From: a virus
Direction: 5' to 3' (one strand)
DNA length: 20,438 bases
Virus record (IMG/VR): IMGVR_UViG_3300044712_000290
Coordinates: 1-20,438 of that record
Position numbers and translations under genes: made by a program. The notes under the pieces were generated by a model. The model did not search any database and was not told where the DNA came from. It saw only the letters and a program-made list of their open reading frames with translations. This document shows, piece after piece, positions 13,990 to 20,438 of the stretch; position 1 is the first letter of the stretch; every line of letters begins with the position of its first letter.

Positions 13990-15330
13990 ATGACATATCC
14001 AACATTTAACATAACTTATAATTATGCCTATTCTACCTCAATAGAATTTATGACTCAAATTAACGAGAAAATGAAGGGCAGAGAGCAGCGTTATCCTCAA
14101 TGGACTTATCCTAAGCGTACCTTTACGCTCACCTTTGAGAAAACACCGGCAAAAAGAGAAGAATTAGAAGCCTTTTTTATTGACGTAATGGGACAAGCTG
14201 GTAAATTTTATTGGACTTGGAACGCTTCAAATGGTGGGGACGATAAAACTTACGAATGTACTTTTGATAGTGACGATTTTAAACAACAAGTCTATGATTT
14301 AGGATTTAGCAAAGCTAAATTAAATCTTGTTTGCATAGATAATAACCCTGTTGAAGATGTCGCCGAATTAGATTTCTATCATAAGGCTGAATGTGATTTT
14401 AATATAAGCTTTTACACTGTATTAGATAAGATTTTCACAGCTCAAAATAATAGAAAATCTTATTGGGATTCCCCTAAAAAATCTTGGACTTTATCTTTTG
14501 AGAAAACACCAGAGGTAAGAAAACAGCTTGAAGCGTTCTTTATTGCCAAACGTGGCAAATTTCGCTCGTTTGAATGGACTTGGGCAACAGACAGGGGCGG
14601 TGACGGGCAAACTTACATTGTAAGATTCGATATAGATAGTTTAGATATTGATATTTTAGACTCTGGCTATGGTACGTTCCAGCTAAAACTTAAAGAAGTA
14701 TTCCCGACACCTAATCCATTATTAGAAGTTGAAAAAGACGAGATAATACCTCGTAAGCTATTAAAGATAGAACTTGAAGGTGGCTCAATTTATGTTTTAG
14801 ACAATGAAACATTAGAAGAGCTTAATTATAACGGTGAGATGTATTTAGGTGCGCCACTATCGCACGGGGAAATAAAAAAAGACGACAATTCAAGCGTATC
14901 AAAGCTTGAAATATCGCTTTCTAATGTCGGGCTTGCTATAAGCGGAATTATCGGGCAAAGAGGAGATGTAATAACCGGCTCTCCTGCGGTGTTAACTCTT
15001 GTATTTTTAAATATAAATACTAACGAGATGATACCAGATTTAAAAGATATTTTATGGTCTGGCTATTGCAACAATCTCAAATTAGATTATGAAACAGCGA
15101 CTATGGACGTTGAAACAGCACTAGGAGGTTATGAGAAACAAGCTCCAGTTATTAGATATCGTCCGACTTGTCAAGTGAGAAGATTCAAAGATATTAGATG
15201 CGGTTATATCGGTAGTGAAACGTCTTGTGATAGAACATTCGCTACTTGTAAAGCGTTGGGTAATCAAGGTAATTTTGCAGGATTCCCTAGTGTAGTAGTT
15301 GAAACAACCATAAAGGCGGCGTCAAGATGA
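13990..15330 (+). CDS. Fused distal tail and hub protein (two gpM-like domains plus gpL-like)
   Basis: 446 aa. Residues about 1-115 and 128-235 are two copies of a minor-tail domain (lambda gpM or DUF2460-like). Compare KRTFTLTFEKTPAKREELEAFF with KKSWTLSFEKTPEVRKQLEAFF at the aligned positions, each followed by an aromatic FYWTW or FEWTW. The rest (about 236-446) is gpL or DUF2163-like, ending in four cysteines, C394, C404, C413 and C420, and NFAGFPSV. In lambda gpL four C-terminal cysteines hold a [4Fe-4S] cluster, and the last CX6C spacing is the same here. The hub closes the tube and carries the J protein. The ribosome binding site is weak (TTAGG, distant), perhaps because the cargo cassette replaced the original upstream region. 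Confidence 0.82.
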   Translation: MTYPTFNITYNYAYSTSIEFMTQINEKMKGREQRYPQWTYPKRTFTLTFEKTPAKREELEAFFIDVMGQAGKFYWTWNASNGGDDKTYECTFDSDDFKQQVYDLGFSKAKLNLVCIDNNPVEDVAELDFYHKAECDFNISFYTVLDKIFTAQNNRKSYWDSPKKSWTLSFEKTPEVRKQLEAFFIAKRGKFRSFEWTWATDRGGDGQTYIVRFDIDSLDIDILDSGYGTFQLKLKEVFPTPNPLLEVEKDEIIPRKLLKIELEGGSIYVLDNETLEELNYNGEMYLGAPLSHGEIKKDDNSSVSKLEISLSNVGLAISGIIGQRGDVITGSPAVLTLVFLNINTNEMIPDLKDILWSGYCNNLKLDYETATMDVETALGGYEKQAPVIRYRPTCQVRRFKDIRCGYIGSETSCDRTFATCKALGNQGNFAGFPSVVVETTIKAASR

Positions 15331-15704
15331 TTGATAAAATAAACGAAATAATTAAGCTCGTAGGTGAGCCTTATACAATGTTTGACGAAAAAGGTTATTA
15401 TGTTGGCTGTTTCAGACCTATACAGCTTTTATACCCTGATAAGCCAAAATATAAATTACGCTCACAAGATGATGATAAAAATTTCTTTTACGGGATGGCT
15501 AAAATTCGTAAGCACTGCACAGAGATACCACGTAACGAATTGAGGGCAGGGGATTTTGTTGCAACAAGATATAAAGATGAGTTACACGTAGCATTGTACC
15601 TATCTTATGGAAAGATTCTACACGTTTTTAAAAATCATACACTTTGTATTAGCCGATTAAAGTTATTCAAAGAGTATAAATGTTTTAGGGTAAATAATGA
15701 TTAA
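15327..15704 (+). CDS. NlpC/P60-like tail peptidase (gpK-type)
   Basis: 125 aa, a tail-tip peptidoglycan hydrolase by position (between gpL-like and J-like genes, as lambda gpK and the GTA cell-wall peptidase) and by pattern. Candidate catalytic residues are C28 in YYVGCFRP and H87 in DELHVALYL, with H99 in GKILHVF as a possible third. RNELRAGDFVATR before the histidine is the normal NlpC strand. The usual DC-(W/I)-G-(L/F) context of the cysteine is altered to GCFRP. No JAMM domain is present, unlike full lambda gpK. The start overlaps the preceding stop (ATGA), and the end overlaps the next gene by 8 nt. Confidence 0.75.
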   Translation: MIDKINEIIKLVGEPYTMFDEKGYYVGCFRPIQLLYPDKPKYKLRSQDDDKNFFYGMAKIRKHCTEIPRNELRAGDFVATRYKDELHVALYLSYGKILHVFKNHTLCISRLKLFKEYKCFRVNND

Positions 15705-18519
15705 ACTATTATATGAATTATCAGGAAACCTACAATTTTCAATAGTTATAGGTTTAATAATTTATTTTTGTTTTGTTTTTGATATTTATAATCTAACACG
15801 TTATAAAAAAGCCCAATTAAACTTTGTAGTTTCTGCAATAGTAGGATTTTTAGCTGCAAATATCGCTATGGCGGTCGGTGTTTCGATAACAACTGCAATA
15901 ACCGTGGGGAATATTATAGGCGTCATTGGCGCGGTCTTAATATACGGCGGCATAGCTTTATCGGTAATGAACAAGCCCTCTGCTAATGCAGATTTCACAG
16001 TATCATCTCCTACCTATTCACCAACAAAGCAAACACAAACAGACCCTAACCTACCTTTACCGATGCTTTATGGCACTGCCAAGCTCGCAGGAAATAGAAT
16101 TTGGCAAGCTGACGATGCGGCTACTTACGTTAAACGTATTGTAGCTTTTGCGGAAGGTGAAATAACAGACTTTACCGATATTAGATTAAATGATATTCCT
16201 ATTAATGAAATATCTGGCATAACAGTAAATAAATATTATGGAACTTCTACACAAGAAGTAGATAGTATTATTTCAGGTGCTAATCATTTAGCAAGATGCG
16301 AAACCGTCGGGAGTTTAAAAAATGTTGCATATTTAGCTATAACAGTACCTGCAACAAATGACATTCAAGCAAATTATAACCTTACAACTGTTGTTAAAGG
16401 TCGCAAGATAAGAGTTTATACAGATGAAAATACTTATACTACCGAGTATAGCGAAAATCCTGTTTGGGTTTTATTAGATTTCTTAACTTCTTATAACGCT
16501 TTAGGCCTCGGGTTAAATAATGATGGTTCTAAAAATGACACTTTAATAAAAACTATTTTTGACCTTGATACGTTTATTGAAAGTGCAGATTTCTGCGACG
16601 AATTAATAGAAAGCGCTTTAACGGGCACAGTATCTACAAATGGAACATCCGTAACAGGAGTAGGAACAGCGTTCAAGACTGAATTATCAATCGGACGTAT
16701 AATTTCAGTAAGCGGAGAAGATAAAACCGTAACCGCTATTACGGACGACACACACTTGACGGTAGATACGTCATTTACAACAATGACAGGCCAAGCAGCT
16801 ACCGAAAAACAACCTCGCTTTTCCTTCAATATGATTTTTGACAGCCAAACAAGTGTTAGAAGTCTTTTAGACGAAATATACAGAAATTGTAGGGGTGGTT
16901 TATTTACTAGAAATGGGCAGTTTCAGTTTAAAATTGATAAAGCAGAAACAATAAGTAAGGTCTTTACCGAAGATGATATTATCAAAGGTTCTGAAATATT
17001 CCATACCATACCGAGCGAAGAGCATTACGATATTTTAAAATGTGTTTATATTTCGCCTAACCACGAATGGCAAAAAGTAGAAGCTTTTGCAGAAATTCCA
17101 GAATACAGGGATGGTGTACCAATTGAGCACAGCGTTAATATGTACTCTTGTACGAGTTTTAAACAGGCTTCACGCTTAGCTTGGTATTACGTAAATTCAA
17201 AAACACTTTGCCCTAACTTCGGAGAGTTTAAAACAAATTATAGGGCGTATGACTTAGAGGTTGGCGACGTAATCCAACACTATAGCATTTTAATGGGTGC
17301 TACTCTTGTAAGCAAAGTAACGAGTGTAACTAACGACGGAGCTGGTATTTTTACAGTAAACTGGCGCAACTATGATGCTGATTTGTATAGCGATACTTTA
17401 GGTAGCAAACAACCTAAGGTTTTGGTTTCTGTATTAAAGGATGTTTATGCCTATCCAGACGACGTACAAAACTTTAGAGTTTCTCAAAACCAAAACCTAC
17501 TAGAGTTTAAATGGGTATCTGTTGAGGATGCAACATATGAAATAAGACAAGGTGACACTTGGGATTCTGCTACTCTAATAGCTACAAATATTGCAACTAC
17601 TTCTTACACAATAAATTTGAATCAAAGAGGTATATTCACATATTGGATAAAATCAAGAAATAATTATAACTACTCAATAAATGCAACCAGCGATGTCGTA
17701 AATGTTCAGTATTTACCTAATATGAATGAAATAATTTCAGAGGATATCCTAGCAAATGTTACAGGTAGTGCAAAACCTTTTGTTAACGCTAATGGGGATA
17801 ATCTTGTAGATTCTAACGGAAATAATCTCGTTTCTTCAAATAGCAGTATTGGGGAAAATATTTATATTTATAATGGGAAGCTGAAGCTTATACCTACTAC
17901 TTTGTGGCAGGATTTAACTCCTGAAGCTTGGGCAGACAGTGGAACTCGTTATTATTCTGACGGTTTAAACAGATGGGGAACGCAAACAAGAACAAGCGGG
18001 AATTATGTTTCTCAAATATTTGATATTGGGGCTAATTTACAAAATATAGTTACATTTAATTATGATTTCTATAAAAGTGATGATTCTGCAACTGCCACTT
18101 TCGAGTGGAAATATTCTGAAGACAACGAAACGTGGAGTGACTGGACTTTAATTTCTACAGGGTCGTATAAATTCAGATATTACCAAGTAAGAATTACTTT
18201 GAGCAACCCTAATAGCGCAACTTTATATATAACAAAATTTATCATAAATATTGATGTACCTGATAGAGAAGAAAATTATACAAGCAGGGAAATAACTAAT
18301 GCCAGTAACGGCATCACAATTTCTTACGCCACAGACGTAGAAAGCAAAATAGCCGACGATTTTATTAAGGAAGAACCGCATATTTTAGCTACTCCGTTAA
18401 GCAATAATACTTACCCGGTTGTTACTTCTTCAACATCATCAAATTGCACGGTAAAGCTTTATACAAATACAGGTACATTGACTACAGGACTTTTGAACAT
18501 AAGAGTTAAAGGATATTAA
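15697..18519 (+). CDS. J-like tail tip / host-specificity protein with membrane segments
   Basis: 940 aa. Hydrophobic N-terminus: a membrane-like helix at 13-29 and two more at about 43-62 and 67-91. Then the J-type hub: LPMLYGTAKLAGNRIW (about 121-136), VKRIVAFAEGEITDFTDIRLND, and a late QFQFKIDKAE and DLEVGDVIQHYSILM. An inserted module at about 309-367 (GTVSTNGTSVTGVGTAF, then TDDTHLTVD) is a known add-on in phage tail proteins. A fibronectin-like domain covers about 586-675. A short repeat, NGDNLVDSNGNNLV, follows at about 693-706, then beta domains (WGTQTRTSGNYVSQIFDIGAN) to the end. It anchors the fibres and probably touches the receptor. No gpI-like gene precedes it. Confidence 0.85.
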   Translation: MIKLLYELSGNLQFSIVIGLIIYFCFVFDIYNLTRYKKAQLNFVVSAIVGFLAANIAMAVGVSITTAITVGNIIGVIGAVLIYGGIALSVMNKPSANADFTVSSPTYSPTKQTQTDPNLPLPMLYGTAKLAGNRIWQADDAATYVKRIVAFAEGEITDFTDIRLNDIPINEISGITVNKYYGTSTQEVDSIISGANHLARCETVGSLKNVAYLAITVPATNDIQANYNLTTVVKGRKIRVYTDENTYTTEYSENPVWVLLDFLTSYNALGLGLNNDGSKNDTLIKTIFDLDTFIESADFCDELIESALTGTVSTNGTSVTGVGTAFKTELSIGRIISVSGEDKTVTAITDDTHLTVDTSFTTMTGQAATEKQPRFSFNMIFDSQTSVRSLLDEIYRNCRGGLFTRNGQFQFKIDKAETISKVFTEDDIIKGSEIFHTIPSEEHYDILKCVYISPNHEWQKVEAFAEIPEYRDGVPIEHSVNMYSCTSFKQASRLAWYYVNSKTLCPNFGEFKTNYRAYDLEVGDVIQHYSILMGATLVSKVTSVTNDGAGIFTVNWRNYDADLYSDTLGSKQPKVLVSVLKDVYAYPDDVQNFRVSQNQNLLEFKWVSVEDATYEIRQGDTWDSATLIATNIATTSYTINLNQRGIFTYWIKSRNNYNYSINATSDVVNVQYLPNMNEIISEDILANVTGSAKPFVNANGDNLVDSNGNNLVSSNSSIGENIYIYNGKLKLIPTTLWQDLTPEAWADSGTRYYSDGLNRWGTQTRTSGNYVSQIFDIGANLQNIVTFNYDFYKSDDSATATFEWKYSEDNETWSDWTLISTGSYKFRYYQVRITLSNPNSATLYITKFIINIDVPDREENYTSREITNASNGITISYATDVESKIADDFIKEEPHILATPLSNNTYPVVTSSTSSNCTVKLYTNTGTLTTGLLNIRVKGY

Positions 18520-18520
18520 T

Positions 18521-19219
18521 ATGACCGACACAAGACCAGTAAATGAGAACTCAGCTACATCAACAGATAGTAGCGATTATTTATTAATGGACAGTTTAAC
18601 AAACGGAACGCAAAAAATATCTCCGTTAAATTTGCCTATCCCAAATTCAGTGCAAACAGAACTTGATTTAAAAGCCGTAGATAGCGCAGTAGTTCATAAA
18701 ACTGGCGGCGAAGAAATAACAGGGCAAAAGAATTTTACTAATGCAAGTAATATTATGTATGGCGTTGGTACAAATCTAACCGCTTTAAATGCTACTAATA
18801 TAACAAGTGGGACTTTAAACGCCGCAAGATTGCCAGCGTCAGGGGCTACGGCAGCGACTTATAAAAATCCTACAATGACAGTTGATGTCTATGGCAGAAC
18901 AACATCTATAAGTAATGGAATCGATTACGAAGCAGCAAGCACGAAAACGGGCAATTATACTCTTACGCAATCTGATAATGGATGTAGAATAAGAGTAAAT
19001 ACTTCCACATCCGCCACAATAACAATACCTGATTCATTAAGTGCAGGGTTTTCTTGTTTGGTAATTCAAAAGGGTAGCGCCCAAGTATCGTTTGCAACTA
19101 GCGGCAGTATGGTTTTACATTCAAGTAATGGGTATACAAAAACAGCAAAACAGTATTCTATAGTAACAATAATTATAGACGAAATTAACGAGGCTATAAT
19201 TGGTGGAGATTGTGTATAA
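18521..19219 (+). CDS. Tail fibre protein
   Basis: 232 aa. The N-terminus is polar (RPVNENSATSTDSSDYLLMD) and resembles the attachment part of short fibres. It continues with VVHKTGGEEITGQKNF and the typical trimeric-fibre stretch LTALNATNITSGTLNAARLP (about 86-105). The C-terminal domain (about 140-232) contains YTLTQSDNGCRIRVNTSTSATITIP, quoted here to show the strand pattern YTLTQSDNGCRI and TITIPD, seen at the ends of many phage fibres. Shine-Dalgarno AAAGGA. The stop overlaps the next start (TAATG). Receptor recognition is the likely role; the target sugar or protein cannot be told. Confidence 0.78.
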   Translation: MTDTRPVNENSATSTDSSDYLLMDSLTNGTQKISPLNLPIPNSVQTELDLKAVDSAVVHKTGGEEITGQKNFTNASNIMYGVGTNLTALNATNITSGTLNAARLPASGATAATYKNPTMTVDVYGRTTSISNGIDYEAASTKTGNYTLTQSDNGCRIRVNTSTSATITIPDSLSAGFSCLVIQKGSAQVSFATSGSMVLHSSNGYTKTAKQYSIVTIIIDEINEAIIGGDCV

Positions 19220-19977
19220 TGATTCCGAGTTTAGTTGGCTGCTTAAAGCCAAAATCTGAAAAGATAATTAGTATTTCTGCCACAAGGTCATTTTTAAGTG
19301 TCCATACTGATTCGAGGGTTTTGTATTCAACAAATAGCGGAGCTAGTTTTAATCAGTTCGAGCTACCTGTGGAAAATATATTAAAAGTCATAATGTGTGA
19401 CACTACCACATTTTTTGCTGCTACGACTTCAGCTATTTATTATTCAACAAATAGCGGGGTAAGCTGGACTTCTTCAAATTCGCCTATAATAATAGTAGAT
19501 TTATGCGTCTCAGGTTACGAATCCGTGCAAGTTATTAGTGCATCAGCCAGAAGATATTTTTATATTTCAACTGGCTGGTCTAATAGTATGTATGTTCCAT
19601 CCTCCGGACTAGTTAGAGTTTCAGGAGGGGATAACACGACCGCGGATGTATGGGTAACGACTCCTTCGACGCCATATTATATAGACGATGGATTCTTCAC
19701 AAGTTCAATCACCGGGACTTCTCCTGCAAATGATATTATCGCTCTTGAAGCTGACTATTATGGTAATTATTTGTATGTATTAACCCCTTCAATAATAAAA
19801 TATTCAACAGCAGACAGCTTGGATAGCTGGACATCTTGGAATTTACCTATTAATGGTGCAATTGGCATATCAATAGGCTATTCAAATAAAAATTTATTTT
19901 ATATCGCAACTACCAATAAATTATATAAAGCCACCTCTAAGGGTGGTTCTTGGGCGTTGGTATCATTACCCATTTAA
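19219..19977 (+). CDS. Asp-box repeat (beta-propeller-like) tail protein
   Basis: 252 aa from ATG 19219. A longer TTG start at 19210 is open but lacks support, whereas the ATG shares an A with the preceding stop. It contains four Asp-box-like turns: STNSGASF (37-44), STNSGVSW (76-83), STADSLDSW (196-204) and ATSKGGSW (238-245), each after a strand ending in Tyr (VLYSTN, IYYSTN, IKYSTA, LYKATS) and followed by a short strand with LP or SP. These BNR turns mark sialidase- or sortilin-like beta propellers. The length allows a partial or small propeller, or one blade set per chain. Catalytic sialidase residues (FRIP arginine) are not seen, so sugar binding is more likely than cleavage. Confidence 0.7.
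   Translation: MIPSLVGCLKPKSEKIISISATRSFLSVHTDSRVLYSTNSGASFNQFELPVENILKVIMCDTTTFFAATTSAIYYSTNSGVSWTSSNSPIIIVDLCVSGYESVQVISASARRYFYISTGWSNSMYVPSSGLVRVSGGDNTTADVWVTTPSTPYYIDDGFFTSSITGTSPANDIIALEADYYGNYLYVLTPSIIKYSTADSLDSWTSWNLPINGAIGISIGYSNKNLFYIATTNKLYKATSKGGSWALVSLPI
19324..19457 (+). repeat. 17-bp repeat coding Asp-box turns
   Basis: TATTCAACAAATAGCGG occurs at 19324-19340 and 19441-19457, offset by 117 nt (39 codons), with identical bases also at third positions. It encodes YSTNSG in two propeller blades. Confidence 0.8.
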
Positions 19978-19989
19978 GAAAGGTAAAAT

Positions 19990-20438
19990 ATGACAAATCC
20001 TTATACTTTTACACACAATGCTATGGAGGTAGCTGTAGCCGCTTGCAACCCAGACATAGCAGATGAAAACTTAGAATATTTAAAATACGCAATAGACAAT
20101 TTCACAGGGGCATTGCTCCCAGTAAACGCCCTCGGCTCTCGGTCTACAAATTTTACAGCAACATTAAACCAAATAACTACGGCTGATATTACAGCAAGTA
20201 TAACAGGTTCATTGCCAACATCAGGTTTTACGAGCGGAGTTGAAAATATTGTTGTTTTTGATTTTAGCTTGATTGCTGGGAATACTTTTACTTTTCCAAC
20301 TGGAACAAATATAAAATGGAATGGAAAAACTCCAACATCATTTTTTACAACATCGACAGGTAACGAACAAGCAGCAAGAAACCGTTTAATTTATAGAACA
20401 TTAAACGGTGGCACGAATTGGGAAGCCGAATATATTCC
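19990..20438 (+). CDS. Tail or fibre-associated protein, 5' part (runs off the window)
   Basis: An open frame from ATG 19990 with Shine-Dalgarno AAGAAAGG continues past the right edge; 149 codons are visible. It begins MTNPYTFTHNAMEVAVAACNP, cut here at MTNPYTFTHNAMEV, then LEYLKYAIDNFTG, TNFTATLNQITTADITASI, and strands such as NIVVFDFSLIAGNTFTFPTGT. The N-terminal helix, followed by a beta-rich Thr- and Asn-heavy region including NGGTNWEAEY, fits a tail fibre or fibre-attachment protein. No family was recognised, and the function cannot be settled without the rest. Confidence 0.6.
   Translation, partial: MTNPYTFTHNAMEVAVAACNPDIADENLEYLKYAIDNFTGALLPVNALGSRSTNFTATLNQITTADITASITGSLPTSGFTSGVENIVVFDFSLIAGNTFTFPTGTNIKWNGKTPTSFFTTSTGNEQAARNRLIYRTLNGGTNWEAEYI

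Noticed and set aside
19210-19218. TTG start at 19210 adding three residues to the Asp-box protein
   Set aside because: The ATG at 19219 shares its A with the preceding TAA, an arrangement used repeatedly in this operon; the TTG has no extra support.
18521-20438. Diversity-generating retroelement target in the fibre genes
   Set aside because: No reverse transcriptase or template repeat is visible. The only repeats found are the short Asp-box ones. The region right of the window could change this.
1-20438. CRISPR arrays, tRNA genes, insertion sequences or attachment sites
   Set aside because: No regularly spaced repeats, cloverleaf sequences, transposase frames or flanking inverted repeats were recognised by eye. 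No integrase is present to suggest an attachment site.

Overview
The window is the packaging, head and tail module of a tailed phage or prophage with a long, lambda-like (siphovirus-type) tail. The DNA is A+T-rich (GC roughly one third, judged by eye). Nearly all genes lie on the + strand, are closely spaced and often share start and stop bases (TAATG, ATGA). The host is probably Gram-negative. The tail tip follows the lambda M-L-K-J type, which is also the gene-transfer-agent type, and two cargo proteins carry SPase I-type signal peptides. I cannot name the genus. No integrase, repressor, replication or lysis gene is visible, so temperate versus virulent cannot be decided from this window.

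Layout. 1-101: tail end of an unknown upstream gene. 127-1882: terminase small and large subunits. 1898-4541: a small unknown protein, the portal and a Mu F-like minor head protein. 4563-6182: scaffold and major capsid protein, closed by a terminator. 6232-6819: a glycosyltransferase-like accessory gene. 6800-7790: a small ORF and two head-tail connector proteins. 7787-8457: an HNH homing endonuclease on the - strand, broken into two frames, with its own promoter and a foldable leader. 8579-10213: tail completion, tail terminator and major tail (tube) proteins, then a second terminator. 10256-10866: the tail assembly chaperone pair joined by a -1 frameshift at a canonical A_AAA_AAG. 10868-13051: tape measure protein. 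13048-13937: two exported cargo proteins on the - strand. 13990-18519: a fused M-M-L-like tail-tip protein, an NlpC/P60 peptidase and a J-like hub. 18521-20438: fibre and receptor-interaction proteins, the last one cut by the window end.

How it works together. Terminase fills a procapsid built from portal, scaffold and major capsid protein. The connectors seal the head. The tube protein polymerises around the tape measure with help from the G/G-T chaperones. The tip proteins, a peptidoglycan-degrading enzyme and fibres recognise and breach the cell.

Three insertions interrupt this conserved order: the glycosyltransferase-like gene, the HNH element and the two-gene secreted cassette. The two - strand insertions use GGAGGT-type ribosome binding sites, while the phage structural genes mostly use GAAAGG. 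This supports the view that they were acquired separately. They are the most likely places for undescribed biology in the window.
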